NCBI GenBank assembly: GCA_034190945.1
Contig: CM067217.1
Location: forward strand, 131,779,860-131,843,859
Direction: 5' to 3'
Length of the DNA stretch: 64,000 bases
From: Octodonta nipae
Lineage: Eukaryota; Arthropoda; Insecta; Coleoptera; Chrysomelidae
Both the position numbers and the translations under genes were made by a program. Below are positions 24,320-36,330 of this stretch, one piece after another (the stretch's first letter is position 1; each line of letters begins with the position of its first letter). The notes beneath the pieces were generated by a model, which searched no databases, was not told where the DNA came from, and saw only the letters and a list, made by a program, of their open reading frames with translations.

Positions 24320-24322
<3 letters not shown>
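22167..24322 (-). mobile_element. Mariner-like element with ~480-bp TIRs, copy 1
   Basis: The outer ends read CAGGGTGAGTTTTTTTTGAT inward on both sides, flanked by TA inside (TA)n tracts. The inverted similarity extends about 480 bp: 22167-22650 pairs with 23850-24322, including GCAATGGTTAAATTGGG, CATGTCCTCGTTTGCGTGAC and AACGGAGTTATGGATGC. TIRs this long are unusual for Tc1/mariner elements, whose TIRs are mostly tens of bases. The transposase lies between on the minus strand. A second copy lies at 54660-56827. Confidence 0.9.
22780..23752 (-). pseudogene. Mariner-like transposase, copy 1
   Basis: It starts at ATG 23752 (MEYSNEEKLNVVECYII) with a helix-turn-helix region (ALCTFKRLYDSLRRYGSF) and a second one (TSTREIAAEAVKSQRTVV). 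The catalytic domain shows VLWSDETKFTNCGIF (first Asp) and FGFNVWCGIIGS. A deletion near 23045 removes the segment that in copy 2 encodes the WFQHDGAP block with the second catalytic Asp. The third block, PPRSPDLAVIDFY, is retained. An in-frame TGA occurs early (near 23705) and further frame breaks follow. The HTH, DNA-binding and catalytic layout is that of Tc1/mariner transposases; this copy cannot be active. Confidence 0.9.

Positions 24323-24361
<39 letters not shown>
24323..24361. repeat. (TA)n microsatellite at mariner right end
   Basis: About 38 bases of TA repeat immediately outside the right TIR. Confidence 0.95.
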
Positions 24362-24363
<2 letters not shown>

Positions 24364-26779
24364 CAAGGCTGTAAATTGAAAAGTGACATATATGCAGAGT
24401 TGAAATTTAATAAGATGCTACCTACAAAAGTATATTGTATTTTCCCAAGTTTATAAATGAGTATACAAATTGACGAATGACACATACATCTACAAGCTCC
24501 TAATTTCAGTTGATCAAGAAATCATCGCAGCAAATATAAACCCAGCAAGCAATAGAACGACCTAGTAAAATAGTTCAGTAAATGGGGGTCGGAAATAGTT
24601 TATGATGGCAGAATAATTTGCTGTTAATGTAACAGCTGGAGGAGATATAGATATTAATGGAAAAATATAAGAAAATACGACGAATTTGGGTTCCTATGAT
24701 ATATTTTCAGTGAAGGACCGACATGATGATTATATATAAACAATAGCAAAAATTAAGGCATCAACTCAATTTACTTTACTGAAGCAACGGAATTCAGCAT
24801 GATATAGATTAGATATAGATTAATGATATAGGCTAAATTCCATTTAGTTCCGAATTTTGAGTGTTAAATAAAAGAAGCAAACGCAGACTGCAAACTGCTC
24901 CAAACGGCTGCAATGAGTGGAGGCTATATGGAATATAAGATAATGACAGAATGAAAATGGAATGAAAATTGCTAACGTCTTATAGACATCTAAATCCACC
25001 CCAAGAATACACAGAACTAATTCCAATTTGTATTATGTCTGCTATTGATATAATAATGGTATCAGTTACTAATAGTCTAGAAAGCATCTTGATTCCTAAT
25101 ATGTGCTTTAGTGTGCTTTCATTCACATTACTCAGCTTTGAGTTTCCAATATCTTCTATGTTCTTTCGTCTGGTACTTCTTAGTTAAATTGCATTATGTC
25201 TATTGGCATTTATTCCCCATTGAACTAACAGATCTGCAAAACGGATTGCAAAATTACTTAAAAATATTTATTATTATAATATAATTGTTACATTTAAACG
25301 TTTTTGTGAAGTACGAAAACAAAGAGTTCTTCTTAATAAAGAACTTGTCAATCACAATTTTAAAACCCCATGTAAAAAAGCTAAACCAAAATAAGAGTGT
25401 TTAAACCTTCCCGATTACAGCTTTGCGTATACTTTTACCTAATTTCATTTATTCGTAGAAAATAATCCTCATGTTAGAGCCGAGCATGTTTCTCCGTCTA
25501 TCCCAAAAAAAACCAAAACGCTGGGAATTGTTTTGAGTTGTTTTGGGTTTCGCTCCCAGTCCGGATATAATTGAGAGAGGTATTGAAATGTATGTAATGG
25601 AATTATGGATTCTTTCAGATTTTATTCTGACAGCTTACACTATGTATCCGTATCAGACTTTTGTTGTGGGCTTACAGATTTTCCTCGTGAACGGAAATTA
25701 ATTTCAGATGAAAAAAATGTTATTGTTGCATCCTTCCATACAATCCGGTTTTTACAGGGAAAATTTGTCAAGTGGTTTCCCTGAAGTGTTCCTGATTGAA
25801 AATTTAACTTTCTTTTATTGAACAAATCTGCAGCAAAATTGAAATCTAATGCGTAAAGTATAAACTTACTTACAAAAGATAAATGATATGTTACGAGAAG
25901 TTGTATTAATAATTATAGAATATGATGTAAACTTGCTGATATATTGCTTGTGAAACAAGATAATAATTATTAAAATAATAATGTTCTTCTCATATTAATT
26001 GGTTATTTATTATCACCTGGAATTATCGGTAAAGTTTTTGTTTTTATCTACTTGACATAATGACTTTTTATAACTTTAACCCGTTGTACTCGTAGTTTAT
26101 TATGAGTTTCGAAATCTCTAGTAACAAATAAATGTTTCCGGGATATTAGTTCTCAGATTTTATTGTATGTTCACAGCTAGTGCGGTTTTGTACTAACTTA
26201 TGTCGTAAGTTGGAACTCAGCTGGTCACCCGAATATAAACGGTAAAGAAAAAAACAATTAATTCTATTCCTTTGATGTCATCCTATTATTTATATTTTTC
26301 TTCAAAAGGAAATGCAAGCATATATGTATATCCGTTGTTTTCTTTCGGCTACCAAAAAATGTTGTTTAGAAAGTGTACCCATGACCAATTTGTACCCGAT
26401 TTTGTTATCGTTGGGTTTAATATTGTTTGTTCATAGATTCGGACCTGAATGTAAGTAAACCTAATGTGAGGATACCATTATCTTCATTATGATAATAATA
26501 AGAAAAACTTATAGAATCTGATCCAGGATGCTACCAGGAACTTTATTGGCAGATTTTTTATATTTCCTACTCTTAGAGACAAATAGATCGATTGAACAAA
26601 TATTTTGGAGCTCTTTTAATGAATGATTAAGAGACAGTATTCACTTTTTTCTTTCAACTGCATGTAACAATAGTTAGTGCCAAAATATTGTTGATGACTT
26701 ACGAATTTCGAAATCGACGATGGGAGACGTAATTAAAGAAAACAGAGGGAAGGGAAACATTAATATTCAGGATAAATAT
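24362..26779. other. AT-rich intergenic sequence, no gene seen
   Basis: No continuation of the interrupted gypsy element and no other motif recognised. Short frames such as 24969-25187 look like chance. Confidence 0.5.
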
Positions 26780-27570
26780 TCAGGTGGAACAAGAATTGTT
26801 ACAAAAAGAACAAGGAGAAATCTTGTTAAACTTCGAAAAAGACAAAGAAGAGATATTTTAAGAGATACCTAGTTACAATGGAACCAAGATGCACGCCTTA
26901 AGGTCTCCAGAGAGTGTTGTCGAATGAATCTACAAGTTCAGTTAAGGATTTTGTCACGTAAACTCTCATTATTCATTTATTTATATGTTTAATTCGACTT
27001 TAATTGCCAACACAGACAATATTCTTAATCATTTTTTTTTGTAGGGCAAAGAAAAACCACATGCAACTGTATTCCAAACGATAAAACGCCCCACCAAAAT
27101 ACACACCAAACTAGACAAAAAAGAACTAGGCTGAAACCATTTTTAGCGATGAATCGAAATTTGATGTTTGCGTTGGCCATTATCGAGTTATGATAACAAA
27201 ATCCGAAACACTCCAGAAAGACTGTATTAAACGAACTATAATATTTCAAAATGAATTAAGGTTTGGAGGCAGGTTTGAGTCCGTAGATGGTACCACAAAC
27301 ATCGAAAAATAACAGAATATCTTGAAATAAAGCTTTGTAGAAATGAAAATTATATAATAACATTCAAGTTTTGTGGGAGCTCTCAAGCAGCCTCGACTTA
27401 AATGAAAAGAGCATTGAGACATAGCCTCCAGCAAATTATCCTTGCTTTTAGGGCCAAAATCCAAGATATTTAGAGTTCATTCGCACAATAATACTGTAAA
27501 ACTTAATATGCACTATACCGAAACGAATTAAAGCAGTGATTGCTGCGAAAGGTGATTACGTTTTATTAAT
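26780..27570 (+). pseudogene. Tc1-like transposase fossil
   Basis: Scattered pieces follow the order of a Tc1 transposase: TRIVTKRTRRNLVKLRK (near 26790), the HTH-linker region, then FSDESKFDVCVGHYRVM (near 27144, with the first catalytic Asp in FSDES). A remnant of the segment after this block, RFGGRFESVDGTTNIEK, follows. The fossil ends with KRIKAVIAAKGDY (near 27525), the usual C-terminal signature RRxxxVIKAKG. Many stops and indels are present. The Asp-Glu blocks (DNDPKH, SPDLNPIEN) are too decayed to read. Terminal repeats were not found. Confidence 0.6.
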
Positions 27571-29365
27571 TCAGCCAAAAAGAAGTTTGCCTGAATATTT
27601 TTTTGCCGTTAAAGTTCTTGTATTTTCTTGTAAATATAATCTAGATAGCTTGTATTTAAATAAGTGGTCTTTGGTGGTTATATCTTTCCTTTGTTAGAGT
27701 AACACTCAATGAATGCAGCAGAAAAAGAAAAGGAAAAATAATCAAATGAAAATAATATTTAGTTGTTAGGGCTCATACAGGGTTCATCAGAGAAGGAGGT
27801 ATATTAAGCGGTTTAAGAAAACTAAACATGTAGATTTGAAAATTTTTATTTGGGGATTTTCGAGTATGCTCTGAGCTAAATTATTTTCAACTGACAGCCA
27901 CTTCCGACTCTAACTTTTTTTTAAGATTAATCCTTAAAAAAAACTTAAATATTTAAGTTGTGTACTAAAAATATATTATATCTGTACAACGAACGGACTC
28001 TGAGATAATTTAAACTACAAGAAAAAAGTTACAATACAACCCATTATATAAAAGATTCCAAACAAAATGAGATAAATTTTGAAATTTTAGTTATAGTTAA
28101 GACGAAAGGCTCATACTAGACTCAAATTTGCTTGTTAATTTATGCAGGTTGTCTAGACAAAAGATCCAAAATTCAACAATTGCAAACACGAATATTTTCA
28201 TTGCCTGAAATAACTCCTTCTATATATTGTTTTGCTGTTAGATTCCTATTATATTCATATTTTTGTCCGCTTTCCATCCATATCATTATCTTCTATTCAT
28301 AAGTAAAAAAATCAGTTTTTATGGATTCTAATTTAAAATAGTCTTTGACTTAAAACTATGACGAGGACAATTAACAACTTTTAAAATTGTTACAAATCAT
28401 ACTAAAAGCAATTCTATGTAAGAATTAACGTTACCCCATCATGTTAATATCTAGAGAGCTTCTTAATTATCAAACAAAATTGACAAGTACTAAAAATCAA
28501 GCGAACTCATTATTCCCAAATATGTTCAGAAAAACGCCACATCACATAAACCAGATATTGAATATTGAAATATCTCACACATACTACATAGGAAAACTAG
28601 TTAACTGTGAGAGGTTTTCTATGAGAAAAAATTGCCACTACTAAACTTTAATTCTACTATATTTACCTTATCTGTTAATGAGAAATCATTGTGAAGAGAG
28701 GAAACCTATATGTATCAACAATCAAACTAGGTTTTTACCTTCAACGTCGTTCAAAAATTGTGTGGAGAATTTTAAGAGTCGCATAAATGTTCACGATGAT
28801 TAGGGGAGTGACACGCCCTGTATTTGGACCGAGGATATCGTTGATCTAGGGAGCCGAAAAGTGATCGTCGATAAGCCAATTAGTGATCTGGCTTATGAAT
28901 TCCCAGATGTTGCTAACAGATTAATTACAGCATTTTCACTGAGTACCTTGGATATCACAAACATTGTGTGAGGTAGGCAGGCCCTTACACCGCTGCCAAA
29001 ACCATGAAGGAAAAAGATTGTCGTTGAGAACTTTTTGATCACCCTCCATGCAGCCGGAACTTGTGACTATATGCTCTGATTGTGCTAGAAAATTTTTTTG
29101 GATGGATAACGATTTCAAAACAACGAGTATCTGAAAAGTGAAGTAGATAAGTAGTAAAATATTAATATTGATAAAAACCTCTTCTGATGAGTCAATTTTC
29201 TTTATGATAGAACGAACCTTAGTTTTGGAATACGCCGGGTATATCCACACTTTTGTAACAAGTCACGGATACATGGGCTTCAATTACTTGTACGCGATCT
29301 TGCTAAGAATGAGAAAACCTATATTTCATTATCAGAAGCGGGAAACCTTTACAATATTTTAAGTA
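27571..29365. other. AT-rich sequence, nothing firm
   Basis: A stretch at 28800-29080 has higher GC and could be a degenerate transposon fragment; its minus-strand frame (28936-29250) has no motif I recognise. Confidence 0.4.
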
Positions 29366-29440
29366 GGGGCCGTTCAAGTATTACGTAAGCATACTTATTA
29401 CATTTATTCACCCCCTCCCCTTTTTCAGCAAAAGTAAGCA
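29366..29440. repeat. Solitary TIR-like end, related in style to the 5285 element
   Basis: GGGGCCGTTCAAGTATTACG resembles the GGGGCTGTTCATAAAATA end at 5285 and is followed by a C-rich tract, as in that element's right end. No matching opposite end was seen nearby. Confidence 0.35.
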
Positions 29441-30078
29441 AAGCTCTTACCACCAATGTCATCAAAAATAACAAAAATATGCAAAGCAAAGACAGTTTAA
29501 GCCCATGAATGACCTCTTATCTTTAACGCAGATCGATAAACAACATTTGTAAAGAATTAATGAGAGAGAAGTCGTTTCAAAAAAAGAAGAGGCATTTGGT
29601 ATTCTTACATGTTTAAAAAAATATATTTTGCTCTGTTTTTGTGCGTCAGTAAATAAAGTTGTATGTTCCAACTCAGAAGATTGACAGCTTTATAAAGACT
29701 TCAATAATGTAATGAGAAATTGATATGTTGATTAGGAAACATTAAACGTCAGGCCAAAAAGTACTTAATATAAACTGAATAGATGTTAATTATTTCCACC
29801 ACTACATATAAAACTTGGTCACATACTTTATAAACACATTACTTTTTCACCTATATTATAAATTATATGGGAGTGGTTTCATTGTGGAGAGGCTACCAGT
29901 GTTCCAACGAAACAATTTTTTTAGTTATAAATATGTGTTAATGTTCACAAATACAATTACTTGATAACTTAATAATATATTTGGGCCAAAATTATACATA
30001 TATTAGCAAAAACTAGTGAACTCAACCACTCCCCACTATTTCTATTCCGAAGGTCGCTCAAAAACACACATTTAAATT
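29441..30078. other. AT-rich sequence, no gene seen
   Basis: Only short frames; ends at the tail of the reverse-strand jockey-type element. Confidence 0.5.
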
Positions 30079-30084
30079 AGATAC

Positions 30085-31770
30085 ATAGTCAATCGAAGCG
30101 TCAGTTGCCATTAGGAAGTCGTCAAAGTTTCCTTCATATGCGGTATTTGGGCATTCCATCACCATATGCGGGATGGTTTGCTTTTCCGCCCCACAGTCAC
30201 ACCTCGCAGATTGCGCCCTACTCCATTTGTGCACTGAGTCCGCGGTTGTACGTATTCTGTTCAGTGATGTCCATATTTTACGGTGCTAATCAAAGGCAGG
30301 AGGTTTTATTCTTATGCACGTGAGGTTTCTGCCTTGAGGGGGACAGTTATGTGTCCATTTTCGGTCTCGAGAGTCTATGGGGTCAAACTGTAACGTTTGC
30401 AGTTCTCTCTCAGTCCTTATGGTTGGTCCTCTGGATCGTAGTCTGTTTCTGCTTGATTAATCCGTATCCTGGTGTATGGGAAGTTGAAGGTTGCCTTGTA
30501 TACGTTTATATTCTCAGAGTAGAGCTGCTTTGCGCAGGAGATCTGGAGGAGGTATATGGCTCAATATTGGTAGCCAGTCAGTAGGAGTAGATTTTAGCAT
30601 TCCGCTGATTATCCTCATGGACTCATTTAGTTGCCTATCTACCTTTTGGGTATGTGCGCTGTTGAGCCAAATCGGAGGGCCCTATTCTGCAGTTGAGTAA
30701 GCCAAGTGCTATAGTTCTTAGTGTTTCAGCGGAAAAGCCCAATGTAGTACCGCAGCCGTGTTCTCCAGGTGCCTCCTGTAGGTCAGTGTTCTATCTAGGG
30801 TGACACCAAGATGTGCTTATTTTGGCGCATTTATCCTCAAAGTAAACCTGGAGCTGTCTACTCGCTGCTCTGTTAGAGAGATGGAAACACGCCGCCTCCG
30901 TTTTGTTGGGGTTGGGCCTCAGTCTCCATTTACAGAAGTATTGTCCCAAGCTCGCTAGGTCTGAAGTGAAGACAGTTTCTGTTTCTTCAAAGAAACGGTG
31001 TTGCGTGGCTATCACCTAGTCATCCTCGTAGCCGAACTTCCGTGATCTAGTTTTGAGGCATATCGGAGATATAACGGTTGAAAAACAGCGGGGCCAGGAC
31101 AGACCCTTGGGGAAGACCGTATTTGAGCGTCCTTGAGGAACTCGTTTTGCTGCCGAATACAACCGGGAAAACCGTGCCAGTAAGCATTTTATCAATGAGT
31201 GGCAGGGTTAGTTTGCATTGGACTGTTTTGTAAAGTTTATAGAGTAATCCATGTCTCCAAACATTGTCGTAAGCTGCAGAAAGGTCCACGAATACGGCTG
31301 ATGTTTTCAGGTTATCTAGGAAGCCTGCTTCAATATGGGTTATAAGTGGCATGATCTGATATGTGCAGCTTCTCTCTGGTCTAAAACCTGTTCGATGGGG
31401 ACCCTCTATAATATTTTGCTTCCGATTCTTTTATAGAGAAGTCTCTCAAGGACCTTATAGGCTGCGCTTAGTAGCGCTATTGAGCGGTAACTTTTCGGGC
31501 CATCAATCAGCTTTCCTGGATTTATTGTTTATTTAACACTGTGCAGGAGGAAATCTGGATGGATTCTATCAGGCCCCGGTGCTTTTTCCACCTTCGTTTC
31601 CCTCAGAGCATCCGCCATGTCGTCCTCGGTGAATGGGGCTCTTGATGTGGCCACGACGTGGGAGGCACGCTTTACTGCTGGATTTTTTTAAGTCTAGGTT
31701 GGTGACTGTTTCTGTCGACTGCTCTTGGCGGGCTATATCTAGTCTGTGCAACAGTTCGTCAGCCATTTCT
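30085..31770 (-). pseudogene. Jockey copy A reverse transcriptase and C-terminal Cys motif
   Basis: The RT shows ITHIEAGFLDNLKTSAVFVD, LSAAYDNVWRHGLLYKLY and YGLPQGSVLAPLFFNRY. The catalytic position reads GYEDD followed at once by a stop (31005-31030) where YADD is usual. The thumb side continues in FCKWRLRPNPNKTEAACFHL. The C-terminus near 30190 reads CDCGAEKQTIPHMVMECP, a zinc-binding motif common at the end of such ORF2 proteins. Frame breaks separate these pieces, so no long product is possible. Confidence 0.85.
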
Positions 31771-32049
31771 CCGTCTCCGCTCTCAAGAAATGTCCTATAT
31801 TGTTATTCAGCCATTATTCCATCCCGTTATGTATTTTTTGCGGAAACCTCTAGGTCTAGTCTGTTAGAGTAGCTCTCCCAATCGGCTTTCTTGAAATTCT
31901 ATCGTGGCCGTGGATACAAATGTCAAATTCTATAATAGCCAGAATTCTACTGATAGCTCTTAATGGTGTGTTCTCGTTGTTTGTGCTTACAAAGCATAGG
32001 TCAGGGTTGTATTCTTGATTCCATGCTGCCGACATGAAAGATCTCCATT

Positions 32050-32590
32050 GTTTGGCGTCGAACAGCAAGTGTGTATTATTAACATCTGCCCAGTTCAGTA
32101 ATATTTCGCTGTTGTAGTCGGTATTCCTATATTTTCACAGCTGAGTATGGTGAGGTGGGCAAGTCGTCAGGTGACCAGCTGATAGCGGGAGGTTTATATA
32201 TGTTGCTAATGTTTATTTCTCCTACCCTGATGACTACAGTAGGCATACTGTTTGAGCTAGATATAGCACACAGTTGGGCATATTCAATGGATGAGTGACT
32301 GTCGCTTGCGACCCCGTAGTCGTGGTGATATATTGCTCCGATGAAGTCTTACCCCGGTATTCTGCAATGACGTCGATATTGTTACTCACTAAAACTTTAT
32401 GAAGCTTATTCCTTCTATGTTTAGTTGGCAGCTCTTGAGACTTGGTCCACGATTTCTTGTCGATAGGTCCTGAGAAGGACCGGTTGAATTGAATGTTGCG
32501 CCAGGCATCATGTGCTTTAGCCGGGAGATCAAAAAATTGTTCGGGTGCCAAGTTTGTTAGCCCTTTAGCGTTACCCAGGGTGCACCACAA
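32050..32590 (-). pseudogene. Jockey copy A endonuclease domain
   Basis: The frame from 32590 contains LHKVLVSNNIDVIAEYRGKT, equivalent to the N-terminal LxxxxIDVxxLQET strand of APE-type endonucleases, but with YRGK after the Glu where THxx is usual. Further pieces lie near 32190 (YINLPLSAGHLTTCP, from VNIYKPP-type sequence) and 31860-32095 (LLFDAKQWRSFMSAAWNQ and later). Copy B has the matching blocks VVNIYKPPQIPG and LVFDAKERNKN. The domain would nick target DNA for priming; it is broken here. Confidence 0.7.
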
Positions 32591-32600
32591 GGAGGCGAGC

Positions 32601-34788
32601 TACCTTGGCACCCCAGAATTTCTTTCATGAGGAAGTATTTTACCAACTCAGAAGTTTTTTCTCATTAATGATCATATTTTTATTTGTTAGTGTAGAAACT
32701 GAGACAAATACTTACCTCAGCATTTTATAAAATCTTTTAGCATCGGACTTAATATTCGATGAAAGGCGTTAATTTTATGAAAAAAAAAACGTTATTTCAT
32801 GTTCAAGTACATATTTTAAGCAAATATATCCAGTTGTTGATACTTTTAACTCAGATATGTTTTTAAAATTCCGATTTTTTATACAAAATAAATTTCCAGA
32901 AAATAACATCACAACTCCTGAAAACTCTGTGGCTATCAAATACTCTAAACGTTTCATAGTCACCGTTTTCAATGTCAATAAAAAATTAAGGCAAGGTAAT
33001 TTAATTCTAAAAATACTAATTAGAATTCTAATGTCAATTTATAAATGTTAGAATTGTCATTGTGAACTTTTTAGTTTTTTAATTTATTTAATTCCATAGT
33101 GTTTTTTCATTGCCATTGAAATCGGAATGTGATTTAGCCCTGAAACATTTGGAGTATTTGAAATATAGATACTTTCCAATCATTGTGTTATTCCTAAGAA
33201 AATACAAACTAGAGATGCTATCTTTCAGAAAACAATAAAATATTTTTTCATACATGGAGAATTTGTTTAAGAAACTACAGATTAGCTAAACTAATGAACA
33301 AAAAATTAAAAACTCTTTTTCCACATAATTTGCATACATTTCTGATTATTAATAGTATTATATTAAGAAGTATTTTTAATAATACTAGTAAAATCACTGT
33401 ACGTATCACTCGTTAATTTTAACATTATATTACTTTATTCATTTACTCTATTTGAAAATATGAGTGTTTATTTTTACATCATACAATTTTTTTGTCATAC
33501 TATAAGTTTACACATATTTACTTATTTTAAAGATTTCAAATGTCCCTGGTATAATTTATATGTCAGCGTCCCTCTGCCACTTATAAGTACGCTGGCGATT
33601 AGAGCTGCTTCATCAATATGTATGTTTCCTAAACGGGTATTCAGGAGGACGTTCAACCTATTATTACAGTTCCACTACTCCCAACTAGATGGCGAAAGTA
33701 GCGTTAATAGACGAATTTGAAATTTACATTTGGCAATCAGACAAGAACAGTCACAAAAAGGCAGCATACGAGAAAAATAACTCATATTGAAATAGTATTT
33801 TCTTTAGTTTCTGATATTCATAGCAGCAAGTTCATTTATATTCCAGTTACTAGAAATTGATATGGATCTATAGTTCTGCTCTCGACAAATGTTATCACAT
33901 ATAGGACGTAGAAAATCTTATTTAGTTATATCACTTTTATTGCTTTTCTTAAAATTTATGTTTCTAAAAATAAATATTTACTTATTAACCACAATATAAA
34001 GCAACTTTCCAACTCCGTCAGGCTACATTGCTGTATACTTAATTGGAACATAAATGAAAAACAAGGTAAAAAATATATTTTATGAAATTAATACAATTTA
34101 ATAGGAAACACCAAGGAACGTACAATTAGATGAACCTATATTCCGAAGTAATTTCAAAATGATTGTTGAGAAAGTTGCTAATTATTCTGTCTGTTTATGG
34201 GGATTATCTCTCTAAATCTTTTTTGTAAAAGACAAGGTGTTGTAGAACAATTACAAAAAATTGTCCGGAAAACTATTTCTAGTTTTCCTATGTACAAATA
34301 AGTGTATTGTATATTATGTATACTTATCTTGGTGGAAACGTTCGAGATAGAGTCGCGGTCAGTCAGTGTTTGTATTATTTATGCCTTACGTGAAATGCAC
34401 AAATTCTATATTTGCCAAATATTTTTGACAGTTTGTATTTGTAGACTATTGGGAATAACTGTCGTATGTGCCAATTAGAACAGAGAAAAATGAAAAATTT
34501 CTTCTATGGAATTATATAACAATGTACACTTTGAAAATAAAATTTACTGCTAATTAATAAATATAGGGTTGCGTACTAATCCGATTCGCATTGAAATTGA
34601 TGTTTACGAAATAATTTTGCAATCAAGAATAATTGTTGCACACAGAAAATGCGTATATTCTCAGTACGGAAAATTTGCAACGTTGAAGTAACTCTTTTAG
34701 AAAATCACCTACAACTTGCCGTTATTAGGATATTTAAATTATGTCTTGAGTTATCATAGTTATGAAACGGTTTGAAAACATGTTAGAA
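32601..34788. other. AT-rich sequence, no gene seen
   Basis: A GC-richer island at 33545-33715 (AACGGGTATTCAGGAGGACG, ACTAGATGGCGAAAGTAGCG) may be a short interspersed element but has no paired copy in the window. Confidence 0.45.
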
Positions 34789-35428
34789 GCAGTTGTTTAT
34801 ACATGGTGGTTGAAATATAAGATGGAATGGAATTGTAGTTTATACGGTGGTTAAAAAGTTACATATATAGGATGGTTAAAATATTTAGCGGAGTATAATT
34901 ACAGTTATACAGGTGAGTTTAAAAAATATTATAAAGTGATTTTATGATATACAAGCTGTTCCATATACAAGATAGTTGAAATATAGAGTTGAGTAGAAGT
35001 ATAATTGTACAGGGTGGGTAAAAAATAGTAGAAAAACGGTTTTATATAGCGTAGAACATGAGCAGTTGCTTATATGGTGTACCTGAAATATGAGACGTAG
35101 TAAAGTAAAGTTACACAGTGTGATTCATTCAAGATTAGAATGTGGTTAAAAAAATGAGGAAAAATTGTGAAATAGCGTAGTTCATAATCAGTTGTTCAGT
35201 TGCACAGTTGATGAAATATATTGGGAATTGATGGATTTGTACAGGGTGGTAGGTACAAAAAATATTATATTAGGTTACCAATAACTAGCTGCATGAACAA
35301 GTTAAAAGGTGCATACACATGTTGGTTGAAATATAAGATGAAGACGAAATATTCTTTTCAGAGCGGTTAAAAACTATAGACTCGAGCAGAGTTATAGTTA
35401 AGTGTTGTATTTGGTGGTCACTAAGCAG

Positions 35429-35472
<44 letters not shown>

Positions 35473-36330
35473 GGTTGTTTAAATATTTTGTAGAGTAGAA
35501 TTATGGTTATACCGGATGGTTCAAAAAATGGATAGACGAATAAGTTATAATGGTTGACTAATCGGATGGTTTTAAAAAAGTTATATTATATGGAAGTAGA
35601 GTTATAGTTATATAAGGCGGCTCATAAAAAGGTGAATAAAATTGTGATATAGGGTAGTCAATAAGTTGTTGCAGTTTGGGTACAATATGTTGGGGATTGG
35701 TATATTTATACTTATACAGAGTGGTATAAAAATTTTATATTGGGTGGCCTATAAGTAGTTGTTTATACCAGGTGGTTGAAATCCAGGGCCGAGTAGAATT
35801 ATATAGAGTGGATAAAAAAATGGTATTTTTTTATATATTGTGGCCATGTACAGTTGCATCCTACTCTACTACTAGATATACTGTATGGAATACCAAAAAT
35901 ATGAGGCGAAGTGAAATTATAATCATACAGTGTGTTTAACACAATGTAAGAAAAAGTTGCATATAAAGGATTGTTAAAATATAGGGTGAAGAAAAAATAT
36001 AAAATGTGGCTCAAAAATTATTATATATTAAACAGTTGCATAGCTGTAATATAGGGTGAAGTAAAGGTATAGTTGGGTGTTTAAAAAATGTTATATTGGG
36101 TGACAAATAAATAGCAGCATATACAGGATGGTTGCACTATAGGGTGAAGTAGAGTTAGTGTTATATAAGTTGGTTTAAAACAATGTTGAGTAAAACTGTT
36201 ATTTAGGGGGGGCCCATAAGCACTTGCAGTATGGTTAAACTATATTCGGGTTTGGTGGATTTATAGTTATGTTTATGCGTTCATAAAAGTTATATAAAAA
36301 TTTTATAGATAGCTCAGATGATAAAAAGAG
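34789..36330 (+). repeat. Degenerate ~100-bp satellite array
   Basis: About a dozen imperfect units repeat the order CAGTTGC(A)TATACAGGGTGGTT, GAAATATAGGGTGAAGTAGA, ATTATAGTTATACAGGGTGG, TTTAAAAAATG, TTATATTGGGTGGC. Recurrences of the AGTTG..TATAC word fall near 34789, 34963, 35069, 35190, 35290, 35428, 35655, 35755, 35850, 36040, 36108 and 36218, mostly 70-190 bp apart. The core word ATACAGGGTGGTT looks like a mariner TIR end. No coding content. Confidence 0.75.
35433..35470. repeat. (TA)n microsatellite inside the satellite array
   Basis: About 38 bases of AT repeat followed by CAGGGTTGTTTAAAT, so it sits at the ATACAGGG word of one satellite unit. Confidence 0.95.

Larger units (their letters stand above)
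30079..32600 (-). mobile_element. Jockey-type non-LTR element, copy A (ORF2 region, degraded)
   Basis: Read on the minus strand from 32600 down, the domains come in ORF2 order: endonuclease, linker, RT and C-terminal cysteine motif. The start shares MWCTLGN and the DNA word CCCAGGGTGCACCAC with copy B at about 53260, so both are one family. ORF1 is not visible. Many frameshifts are present and no poly(A) tail was found at the 30079 end. It lies about 20 kb from copy B in the same orientation. Confidence 0.85.

Noticed and set aside
33545..33715. GC-richer island as a host exon
   Set aside because: No splice-site pair, no recognisable protein and no conserved frame visible.
34789..36330. CRISPR-like array
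   Set aside because: Units are degenerate, spacing is irregular and there are no constant repeat/unique spacer pairs; the DNA is eukaryotic.
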